Assembly: GCF_033239625.1 (NCBI RefSeq)
Contig: NZ_BTCK01000026.1
Span: forward strand, 25,641 to 89,640
Direction of reading: 5' to 3'
DNA from: Paenibacillus_T sp033239625
GTDB lineage: Bacteria > Bacillota > Bacilli > Paenibacillales > Paenibacillaceae
DNA length: 64,000 nucleotides
Made by a program: the position numbers and the translations under genes. The first letter of the stretch is position 1, and every line of letters starts with the position of its first letter. Below are positions 8,818 to 16,157 of this stretch, piece by piece. The notes beneath the pieces are model-generated. The model was not told the origin of the DNA. It made no database searches and worked only from the letters and a program-made list of their open reading frames with translations.

Positions 8818-9022
8818 ACAAAAAGAGCCGGGGATGCTTTCCCACGACTCTAATCGACCGATGCTTTCGGATTTGATTTAATAATAACATGATCAAGAAA
8901 TATTTGTAAATAAGAATTAGAATTCGCTACTTCGAGTATCCGTTTGCGAAGCGCAAGGTAGACAAGGAAGCATCTTTTGTGTGATGTGTTTTTACATGCC
9001 TAGATAGAAAGTCGGTGCCTTT

Positions 9023-10615
9023 ATGATATTTAAAGTCTACTCCACGGACTTCGAAATTCCTTTAACCCCAGTTGATGTTGTTTACTTAATCGAAGATAAC
9101 TGGAACGACTGGTGGGAATACAAGACAATGTATACGTTGTATTACATCGATCGAGCTGGTGTAAAGCATCATATCGGAAGTGTTAAGATCGGCCAAGAAA
9201 AAATGAAGGAAAAACGGCCGGATCTCCCCTCGTCTTTTCAAAGTCTGAGTAATTCATTTTTTTCAGTCGGACAAGATGTTGATTATTACTCAAACCTAAA
9301 TAAGCTAGCCGGGGATACACGTCACGGTATTTTGGCAGCTTTAAATGATATTGCACTGAAGCCTGATGTTTATGAAAGAGTACGTTTAAATCGAGTTGTC
9401 CGTGTTTCATTACTTAGAGACGTGCGTAAAGTTTCTATTGAGGGACAGTATCGAAGGCTAGCTAACGGCGATGCTAGATTAACTCGATACGAATTCACTT
9501 ATCGCGGGCCTAAAGTCAAAGGAGTTAACGAGCGCTTGGAATTATCCTTTGATGTAAAACCAAAATCGAACCCACCATCAAATGTACATGTGGTTATTGG
9601 TAGAAACGCTGTAGGTAAGACCCATCTTCTTAATAACATGATAAAATCACTTATTGACAATAATGCTAATCGGGCAAGTGTTGGTTATTTTGTATCTACA
9701 CAACAAGAGAATCCTGAGGTAGAAGAGATTTTTGCAAACGTAGTATTTGTTTCTTTTAGTGCATTTGATATTACGGAACCAGTCCATGAGCAGAAAGATA
9801 AATCTATGGGAATTCAGTTCTCATACATTGGCTTGAAGCAAGTAAAGAAAGGATTACCCCCGAAAAGCCCGGATAAATTAAAAAAGGAATTCGGAAAGAG
9901 CTTGTATGCATGTAAAAGCAGCTCAAAGATAACAAGATGGCTGCGTGCTGTTGAAATGCTTAATGCAGATCCAATATTTCAGGAAGCAAATATCTCAAGT
10001 ATCTTAGAAGATCAACCTGATGAAGATACAGAGGTTCTTTATAAGGACCTTGTCCAAAGCGATGACAAAGGCTGGATATCACCGGAAGACAAAAGATTAA
10101 TGCAACGCGCTGAAAGCTTCTTCCATCGTCTAAGCTCCGGACACAAGATTGTACTACTGACACTTACACGACTTGTAGAAACGGTTGAGGAGCGAACACT
10201 CGTATTATTAGATGAGCCAGAGGCACATTTACACCCACCATTACTTTCGGCGTTCACTCGAGCTCTTTCTGATCTTCTAGTTAGCCGTAATGCGGTAGGC
10301 ATTATTGCGACGCACTCCCCTGTTATTGTTCAAGAAGTACCAAAAAGTTGTGTATGGAAGCTCAGAAGAAGTGGACTTGAAGTCTCCGCTAGTCGATCTG
10401 AAATAGAAACATTTGGAGAAAATTTGGGTTCTTTAACTCGCGAAATTTTTGAGCTTGAAGTTACTTATTCTGGGTTTTATAAGATGCTAGATAAAGCTGT
10501 TGAAGATCTTGATGATTACGATGAAGTTGTAGATCACTTTAATGATGAACTTGGTATGGAAGCTCGAGCTATTATACGGGGACTAATAGCTTCTAGAGAT
10601 CGCGGGGGCGAATAA
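9023..10615 (+). CDS. AAA/ABC-type ATPase of a Septu-like defence pair (PtuA-like)
   Basis: A 530-residue ATPase. An N-terminal region of about 180 residues precedes Walker A GRNAVGKT (193-200). The distal half has a HRLSSGHK signature-like segment, Walker B LVLLDEPEAHLHP and the switch histidine segment IIATHSPVIVQEVP, the arrangement of SMC/ABC-type OLD-like and PtuA ATPases. It begins at ATG 9023; the ribosome binding site is weak. The next gene, an HNH nuclease, starts 3 bp after its stop. An ATPase followed at once by an HNH protein is the Septu (PtuA/PtuB) layout, which limits phage infection. Subtype within Septu or a related ATPase-HNH group cannot be decided by eye. Confidence 0.8.
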   Translation: MIFKVYSTDFEIPLTPVDVVYLIEDNWNDWWEYKTMYTLYYIDRAGVKHHIGSVKIGQEKMKEKRPDLPSSFQSLSNSFFSVGQDVDYYSNLNKLAGDTRHGILAALNDIALKPDVYERVRLNRVVRVSLLRDVRKVSIEGQYRRLANGDARLTRYEFTYRGPKVKGVNERLELSFDVKPKSNPPSNVHVVIGRNAVGKTHLLNNMIKSLIDNNANRASVGYFVSTQQENPEVEEIFANVVFVSFSAFDITEPVHEQKDKSMGIQFSYIGLKQVKKGLPPKSPDKLKKEFGKSLYACKSSSKITRWLRAVEMLNADPIFQEANISSILEDQPDEDTEVLYKDLVQSDDKGWISPEDKRLMQRAESFFHRLSSGHKIVLLTLTRLVETVEERTLVLLDEPEAHLHPPLLSAFTRALSDLLVSRNAVGIIATHSPVIVQEVPKSCVWKLRRSGLEVSASRSEIETFGENLGSLTREIFELEVTYSGFYKMLDKAVEDLDDYDEVVDHFNDELGMEARAIIRGLIASRDRGGE

Positions 10616-10618
10616 GTA

Positions 10619-11461
10619 ATGAGAACACTACCTAAGCCGCCTTTTACAGCAGAAGAGGTATTCCGCCAATCGATAAGTCGAGTTAAAGATTCAGAATTAA
10701 AGCAGCGGCTGAGCAATTGTTTACCTGAAATCATTACAGATTCTGATAACTTTGATATTAAAGCTTCTTCAGCGCAACTGCATCTAATACAAGATAAGCC
10801 CTTAGTTAATAATGATGTAACCGTAGAAGAAATGGAAGCCGTTTATGTAGGGCGTATGGCAAAGATAGGCGGACCGGGGAGAGATTACTACAACAGGTTG
10901 AGAAATGCACCGGTCAACGGCAAATGCCCTCTTTGCGGCCAAAGACCGGTTGGTACACTCGATCACTATCTACCAAAAAGTAAACATCCTTCTCTTGCTG
11001 TCTCCCCTAATAATCTGGTACCTGCATGTGGGGATTGTAACTTCATAAAGAAGGCATCACAACCAACTAAAAGTGAAGAAGAACCTCTTCATCCTTATTA
11101 CGATAACATTGAAACGCAAAAATGGTTGCATGCTGAGGTTGTTCGTTCCAATCCTGTGGCATTCTGGTTTTACATTAGCCCCCCACCTGGTGCCTCGGAG
11201 CTTATTACAGAACGAGTTAAACTTCATTTCTCACAGTACAAGCTTGCTGATTTATACGCCTCTGAGGCCGCCAGTGAATTGGCGGATATCGCCTTTTGGA
11301 TGAGAGAGCTGCATCAATCTGGTGGCCCAGAGGTGATAAGACAACACTTGACGGATACTGCAAGAAGCTGTACTCGAAATCAGATTAACTCATGGAAAAC
11401 TGCCATGTATGAAGCTTTAGCTAACGACGAATGGTATTGGAATTTTGGTGCAATACAATAA
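10619..11461 (+). CDS. HNH endonuclease of the Septu-like pair (PtuB-like)
   Basis: A 280-residue protein with an HNH/treble-clef core. C103 and C106 (CPLC), D115-H116 (LDHYLPKS), N131-N132 and C137/C140 (ACGDCN) supply the zinc knuckle and catalytic positions. The flanking residues (1-100 and 150-280) are helical and carry no other motif I recognise. In Septu systems the HNH protein is the nuclease effector activated through the ATPase partner. Start ATG 10619 lies 3 bp after the ATPase stop, so the two are surely one transcript. A wobble-containing hairpin with a T-rich tail follows at 11467. Confidence 0.82.
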   Translation: MRTLPKPPFTAEEVFRQSISRVKDSELKQRLSNCLPEIITDSDNFDIKASSAQLHLIQDKPLVNNDVTVEEMEAVYVGRMAKIGGPGRDYYNRLRNAPVNGKCPLCGQRPVGTLDHYLPKSKHPSLAVSPNNLVPACGDCNFIKKASQPTKSEEEPLHPYYDNIETQKWLHAEVVRSNPVAFWFYISPPPGASELITERVKLHFSQYKLADLYASEAASELADIAFWMRELHQSGGPEVIRQHLTDTARSCTRNQINSWKTAMYEALANDEWYWNFGAIQ

Positions 11462-11466
11462 TGAAG

Positions 11467-11500
11467 GAGTAGCGGCAACTTGAGGTCGCTGCTCTTCTTT
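11467..11500 (+). terminator. Hairpin terminator after the Septu-like pair
   Basis: GAGTAGCG (11467-11474) pairs with CGCTGCTC (11487-11494), with one G-T pair and a 12-nt loop. TTCTTTAT follows. Confidence 0.45.
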
Positions 11501-11591
11501 ATATTTTCGCGGTGGACTTGCAATAGAGGTGAAAATATCCTTTTTGTCGAAAGTAGTAAAGTGCTGTAGTTTGAGCTAGGGGGAGAAGATT

Positions 11592-12566
11592 TTGAATAAA
11601 GAAATATATCTTAAAATTGTTACCAGTGCATTGGCACAATTAGTGGCGGAAGTAGAAATAAGGAATCGTATTAGTCTCTTTGACATTAATATTTTAGCTG
11701 AAGATTTTTATAGGGATTTTCTCAAGTTAATTTTTGGATATGAACTTGTTAACTTAAATATCGGGGAAAAGAATAGCGCAGCAATAGATTTGGCGGATGA
11801 TGGAAGCCGAATTGCAATTCAAGTGACGTCAGACAACTCTAGTACAAAGATTAATGAAACGATAAGAAAGTTTAATGAGAAGACTCTCCATACAAAATAT
11901 GATAGATTACTTTTTATAATGCTTACCAGAAAGAAGAGCTATACAGCGAGTTTTAATACCCAAGGTTTATTTCAATTTTCTAAAGCAGACGATATTATAG
12001 ACTATCTAGATTTGATTGAGCATATAAAAAGTATGGATGTTAGTAAAATCGAGGTGCTTGCAAATTTTCTGGAAACGGAAGTAACACGAAAGCTTACGGA
12101 TTCTAAACGGCGGCAGGCAAGTGAAGTAGAGACAATAACAGATTTAATTGAGTTTTTGAGCAGTAATAAAAAGGTAGCGGAAACTAAAAAGAAGGATAGT
12201 GTTATTGATCCAGATAATAAAATCAACAAGCGTTTTAAAGAGTACTCAGAATTTTTAAAAGATCTTTATATAAAACTTGTTTCTATTTATAGTGAGGCTG
12301 TAAATCAGGCCACAATCACTTTAGGACTCGATGATGTTAAGACTTTGGTTATTCAATTTTACTTACAAGATATTAGTAATACTTTTTTAGATGACAATAA
12401 TGGTGATCCGCGAGTTGCGTTGGAAGAACTGACGTCATACTTTGAAGAACAGCTTAGTCAGCATGGAAAGGTGTATGACAAAATGGCCATAAAATATTAT
12501 TTGATTTCAGAGACCATTCAATGTAACGTATTTCCGAATGTAGTAGGTGATCCGGTTGTTAGTTGA
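11592..12566 (+). CDS. SMEK-domain protein of an ABC-3C system
   Basis: A 324-residue protein. Residues about 1-150 match the SMEK domain: AIDLADDGSRIAIQVTSD followed by KINETIRKF, and a YDRLLFIML strand. This is the pattern I know from predicted effectors of ABC three-component systems. A helical linker (about 160-225) joins a C-terminal domain of about 100 residues. That domain is likely the one that docks with the middle component and ATPase. Start is TTG 11592, with GGGGGAGAAG just upstream. It overlaps the next gene by 20 bp, so the three are translationally linked. The family is predicted to act in conflict with mobile DNA; the biochemical activity of SMEK is not established to my knowledge. 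Confidence 0.78.
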   Translation: MNKEIYLKIVTSALAQLVAEVEIRNRISLFDINILAEDFYRDFLKLIFGYELVNLNIGEKNSAAIDLADDGSRIAIQVTSDNSSTKINETIRKFNEKTLHTKYDRLLFIMLTRKKSYTASFNTQGLFQFSKADDIIDYLDLIEHIKSMDVSKIEVLANFLETEVTRKLTDSKRRQASEVETITDLIEFLSSNKKVAETKKKDSVIDPDNKINKRFKEYSEFLKDLYIKLVSIYSEAVNQATITLGLDDVKTLVIQFYLQDISNTFLDDNNGDPRVALEELTSYFEEQLSQHGKVYDKMAIKYYLISETIQCNVFPNVVGDPVVS

Positions 12567-12786
12567 TGATACTAAAAATACTAAGACCTCATCAGTGTAC
12601 ATAGGCTATTTAATTCTGAAAGTGATTAAAGAAAGTGGTTCTAATAAAATCTCCATTTACAGGGTCTCTGATGCACTTAAGAAAAATGGTATTGTGCATA
12701 GTAGGCAATTAATTTTTGGTCTATTGTTCTTATACTCGCTGAATATTTTAAAATTTGAGGAGCCATATTTATGGATACAAGAATAG
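12547..12786 (+). CDS. Small middle component (MC6-like) of an ABC-3C system
   Basis: A 79-residue protein between the SMEK gene (20-bp overlap) and the DUF2326 ATPase gene (16-bp overlap). The sequence follows the MC6 pattern: a start segment, then VYIGYLILKVIKE, a winged-helix-like middle, and LIFGLLFLYSLNILKFEE. Its position and size fit the adaptor of a three-component ABC system, which links the SMC-like ATPase to the effector. The start is GTG 12547 or possibly TTG 12556; neither has a strong ribosome binding site, as expected for coupled translation. Confidence 0.7.
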   Translation: MIRLLVDDTKNTKTSSVYIGYLILKVIKESGSNKISIYRVSDALKKNGIVHSRQLIFGLLFLYSLNILKFEEPYLWIQE

Positions 12787-14537
12787 TCAAAAGAATAAAG
12801 CTCAAAAAACTCTATTCTGAGCCTGAAATATTTAATCCAATTGAATTTAGTGATGGAGTCAATATAATACTAGGGGAAAAGTCTGATTCAACAACGACTG
12901 CAGGAAGGAAGACAAATGGTGTTGGTAAATCAATGTGTATAGAGTTTATCAACTTTTGTTTGCTTAAAAAATATAGTGATAGTCGAATAGCTTTGATACC
13001 AAAAAATGTACTCGATGAAAGTGTTACCATAAAACTTGATTTGGAAATTGGAAGAGAACAAATCACTATATCTCGAAATAGATTGAGCCATGAACAACCA
13101 ACTATTCTTAAAGACGGAAAAGATATTCACTTTGAGAGCATAGAGGAAACTCAACGTTTTTTAAAGGATTTGCTGTATGTTGATTTGAAGGATAGTTTAT
13201 TACCCTCATTTAGAGAGTTGCTTTCTCCACTAATTAGGGATGAGAGATCTGAATTTAAATCAATTCTTGAAAGTTTTGATGTTTCTAAAAAAATCCCAGT
13301 TAACTATGTACCACATTTGTTTTTTTTAAGTGTCCCCCTCGATGTTTATAAGAAAACTAGAGATACAGTAAAGAAAATTGAAGATGTAAAAAATATCTCA
13401 AAAAATAGCAAACGAGAAGTAACTAATAATAATCAAAAAAAAATAAGTGATGTAAAGGCTGAACTTAACGCTTTGAATGATGACATAAAGAACATGAGTG
13501 ATGCTATAGAAAGCTTTAAAAGCAATGAGTCATTTAATTCACTTGAAAAAGAGCTTATACATATTGAGGATGCTCAAGATAAATTAAGAATTCGAGCAAA
13601 AAGTATCTCTTATGAACTTCAAAAAATTAATTCTCTTCCAAAACCAGAAACCATTGAAACGGAAGAGGTTGAGTTTATTTATAATAAGTTTAGACAAGGA
13701 TTAGGAGATTTTATTGTTAGATCATTGGAAGAAACATTACTTTTCAAAGAGAAAATCGAAAGTTTTCAACGTTCTTTAATTAATCAACGTGCTGCAGAAC
13801 TCCGTGAAGAGTATGAGGAAATATCAATTGAATTGCGCAGATTAGATGATTTATATTCAGGGAAGTTGAGCATCATTGACCAAAGAGGGGTGCTAAAGAA
13901 CCTTAAGTCGAGTTTAAGGATTTATCATCAAAAAACTATAGATTATTCAAAAAAAATAGGTTTATTCAGGGAATACGAAGCCGCTGAGAAAGAAAAGAAG
14001 GCGTTAAATCTCCAAAAAACACAAGAGGTTATCGAATTAGATAAATCTCTCGAAGATAGAAAAAAGATCATAGATAGCTTTATCGATACACTGTTAGATA
14101 TTCATTATTATATTATGGGTAATAAAGAATGTTCTTTTACTATTGATACAATAAATAATACTAGTAAGCAGACTATTGAAATTGATTTGCGTATTTTTGA
14201 TGATGGGAGTCACAGTGTTGATCGTACCAAGGTTTTCATATACGATATGGCTTTGCTATTCAATCAACATACAAGAAACCGGCACCCTGGTTTCTTGATC
14301 CATGATAATATTTTCGATGTGGATCAAGATACGTTAGTACAAAGTTTGAATTTATTAGCGAGAGAGGAAAATCTATCTCCCGATTTTCAGTATATCCTGA
14401 CATTAAATCGCGACAAAATTGAACATGAGGAGAATCAGAAACAAATAAAGCTCAATATTGAAGGGCATAAAGTTGCTGTATTCACAAAGCAAAATAAGTT
14501 TTTGAATAAGAATTATCAAGAACTTCAACGAAGTTAG
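12771..14537 (+). CDS. DUF2326-type ABC ATPase with SMC-like coiled coil (ABC-3C ATPase)
   Basis: A 588-residue SMC/RecN-like ATPase. The N-terminal lobe has GVNIILGE, then the P-loop TNGVGKS at about 44-50. A long central coiled coil occupies about 200-450 (heptad-rich Glu/Lys/Leu, with SLPKPE and DDLYSGKLS as hinge-like breaks). The C-terminal lobe has FLIHDNIFDVD as Walker B (residues about 505-515). This is the DUF2326 arrangement typical of ABC three-component systems. It starts inside the middle-component gene. Such ATPases probably sense unusual DNA ends or structures and trigger the effector; that role is inferred from the family. An inverted repeat at 14578 follows the stop. Confidence 0.8.
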   Translation: MDTRIVKRIKLKKLYSEPEIFNPIEFSDGVNIILGEKSDSTTTAGRKTNGVGKSMCIEFINFCLLKKYSDSRIALIPKNVLDESVTIKLDLEIGREQITISRNRLSHEQPTILKDGKDIHFESIEETQRFLKDLLYVDLKDSLLPSFRELLSPLIRDERSEFKSILESFDVSKKIPVNYVPHLFFLSVPLDVYKKTRDTVKKIEDVKNISKNSKREVTNNNQKKISDVKAELNALNDDIKNMSDAIESFKSNESFNSLEKELIHIEDAQDKLRIRAKSISYELQKINSLPKPETIETEEVEFIYNKFRQGLGDFIVRSLEETLLFKEKIESFQRSLINQRAAELREEYEEISIELRRLDDLYSGKLSIIDQRGVLKNLKSSLRIYHQKTIDYSKKIGLFREYEAAEKEKKALNLQKTQEVIELDKSLEDRKKIIDSFIDTLLDIHYYIMGNKECSFTIDTINNTSKQTIEIDLRIFDDGSHSVDRTKVFIYDMALLFNQHTRNRHPGFLIHDNIFDVDQDTLVQSLNLLAREENLSPDFQYILTLNRDKIEHEENQKQIKLNIEGHKVAVFTKQNKFLNKNYQELQRS

Positions 14538-14577
14538 AGGGTTCGGATATAAAAGTACCGAATCTGAACAAAATAAA

Positions 14578-14620
14578 AGTGACCGTTTCAGGCACATGAA
14601 GTACATTGAAAACGGTCACT
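14578..14620 (+). terminator. 11-bp inverted repeat downstream of the ABC-3C genes
   Basis: AGTGACCGTTT (14578-14588) pairs exactly with AAACGGTCACT (14610-14620) across a 21-nt loop. It lies 40 bp after the ATPase stop. No T-run follows, so a terminator role is only a guess. GGTCAC recurs twice directly after it (14620-14637). Confidence 0.35.
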
Positions 14621-14974
14621 GGTCACATATTGGTCACGCGAATGTTTTGTCAACGAATCTGGAACTCTTGCCGATCACGGTAAATGAATTGTAGCTCGTA
14701 AAATCGAAAGGCTCGAGCATTAATCGTTACGCTCCCTCGAAATAATTCAGTTTCCTCACTCAGACTCATGAATTCGGAGGATTCGTAGTAACCGAAAGAA
14801 ATGCATTTCGGGAAGTCAAATAAATAGATCTAACTAAATCCCTCCGTGTTGAAGCAGCCTTGCCCGATTATGGGGAGGGGATGCATCTAAAAAAGTCTCC
14901 TGGTAAGAGTATTAAAATGGCATTACAGATGCCAGATGAGCAAATAAAGTAATCCTAACTACAAACATCTCTGT
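14621..14974. other. Gene-poor spacer with a short orphan reading frame (14827-14952)
   Basis: The plus strand from GAT 14827 to TAA 14952 encodes a plausible protein end (VEAALPDYGEGMHLKKS then ...MALQMPDEQIK). A stop lies right before it and there is no good start or ribosome binding site. It is best seen as the 3' remnant of a lost gene. The rest of this spacer shows nothing I can name. Confidence 0.35.
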
Positions 14975-15009
14975 ACAAAAGGCCGCTTTGTCAGCTGCCT
15001 TTTGTTTTT
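14975..15009 (+). terminator. Rho-independent terminator
   Basis: ACAAAAGGC (14975-14983) pairs with GCCTTTTGT (14997-15005), followed by TTTTG. It lies just after the remnant frame ending at 14952, supporting that frame as a former gene end. Confidence 0.6.
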
Positions 15010-15134
15010 GATTAGGGTCTGCGGTGTTCCATTTCAGACCTGGTTCATATACGGGCAACAGGTAAGCTTTAGCTGAGGCCATTTGCGAAAGTGTATCTAT
15101 CCAAGGCCAGAAACTTTGTATGATTCCTCAAACC

Positions 15135-15467
15135 TTAATATAAACGTAACCTACCGATGTACGGCTTCATTGCCTCTTTGGTGTTAGGTGCAAAACCAAC
15201 ACAAGTTAGTGAGTTAGGGGGAACTTCCGTATGGCCATTATCTCGAATATGGTATGCACCGAGCTCAATTAATTTTAGTAAATCCTTTTCTTTACCCCTA
15301 AGTATTATCTTACGCTGATCCTTATAAAACCAATCTGAAAAAGTCTGATTCTTCTCATTCATTGCGATAATCGTGGCAACATGAGCGACTTGAGCTGCAA
15401 CTTTGCCAGCTGACATATTCAATTCGTTATTGACCACAAAATATTCAATCAGTTGCTGTTCTTCCAC
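15135..15467 (-). CDS. PTH2-type peptidyl-tRNA hydrolase
   Basis: A 110-residue protein of the PTH2 (archaeal/eukaryotic type) family. The landmarks are a beta-strand start, LNMSAGKVAAQVAHVA (family: KGKxAAQxxHA), a KIILRG strand, LGAYHIRDNGHTEVPPNS and TCVGFAPN, and a final YIGRLRLY. PTH2 frees tRNA from stalled peptidyl-tRNA. Bacteria normally rely on the unrelated Pth1, so this is a likely accessory copy. It starts at ATG 15467; the upstream region has GGGAGC. It is alone on the minus strand between the ABC-3C operon and the receiver/nuclease pair. Whether it plays a role in defence, for example offsetting translation-targeting toxins, is unknown. Confidence 0.82.
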   Translation of the reverse strand: MEEQQLIEYFVVNNELNMSAGKVAAQVAHVATIIAMNEKNQTFSDWFYKDQRKIILRGKEKDLLKLIELGAYHIRDNGHTEVPPNSLTCVGFAPNTKEAMKPYIGRLRLY

Positions 15468-15779
15468 ATGCGTGCTCCCTTCATAATTAAAATACTCGAT
15501 TCATTTTGGGTTACAGTTTTTTACTCATACTACTATGATTCATTAAGGATTAAACCAATATCATTACTAAAGATCAAGTTTTAAAAATAGTCATATTCCT
15601 TCAAAAAATAGGATTTTCACTCTGAGGGGAAAATTGTTTGCAATCTCCGGTTTTCTTAAACATGCTCGCTCTCTCTTTAGTTGATTTCAAAATTGATTTG
15701 TATTACATTACCACTATAACTTAACTAGTGACTGTTAGATTGAAATTATTTCCTAAAATCGTGGAAAGGATGGTTTAAG
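15468..15779. other. Divergent intergenic region
   Basis: A 312-bp AT-rich spacer between the PTH2 gene (minus) and the receiver gene (plus). It should hold promoters for both. I see no clear repeat, RNA gene or reading frame in it. Confidence 0.4.
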
Positions 15780-16145
15780 ATGGGTGATGTTGTTATTAAT
15801 CTTTATGTAGATGATTTAAGGGACTGCCCGGAGGATTTCATCGTAGCAAGATCGTATAACGAAGCGGTCAGAATTCTTAAGGACTACTCTATTAATATCA
15901 TGTCGCTTGATCATGATTTAGGCGAAGATGAAAGTGGAAAGGAACTGCCTAATGGCTACGATTTAGTGAAGTACTTTTGTGAACATGGTTTGAAAGTAAA
16001 CAAAATCTACATCCATACAGACAATCCCGTCGGACGTAAAAATATGTATGAAACGTTATTGGCAGCACAGCGAAGAGGGTTTATTGATCTGAATATTGAG
16101 ATATATCATTATCCTTTTACAGAGAACAAATACTCAGGGGGTTGA
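15780..16145 (+). CDS. Cyclic-phosphate-processing receiver-domain protein (cREC type)
   Basis: A 121-residue single-domain protein. LYVDDLRDCPEDFIVARSY, IMSLDHDLGEDE, GYDLVKYFCEHG and KIYIHTDNPVGRKNM are the run of motifs of the stand-alone receiver-like family annotated as cyclic-phosphate processing. It keeps acidic pocket residues but adds His/Asn positions. The predicted role is processing 2',3'-cyclic phosphate ends of RNA or nucleotides; to my knowledge this is computational only. Start ATG 15780 follows AAAGGATGG. Its stop is about 12 bp before the large nuclease gene, so the pair is likely one operon. Confidence 0.8.
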   Translation: MGDVVINLYVDDLRDCPEDFIVARSYNEAVRILKDYSINIMSLDHDLGEDESGKELPNGYDLVKYFCEHGLKVNKIYIHTDNPVGRKNMYETLLAAQRRGFIDLNIEIYHYPFTENKYSGG

Positions 16146-16157
16146 TCTCCGGTTAAG

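Noticed and set aside
8522..8881. 119-residue open frame as an intact gene
   Set aside because: Only its first part matches YolD-like protein; the rest of the match lies in another frame. The true object is a frameshifted pseudogene.
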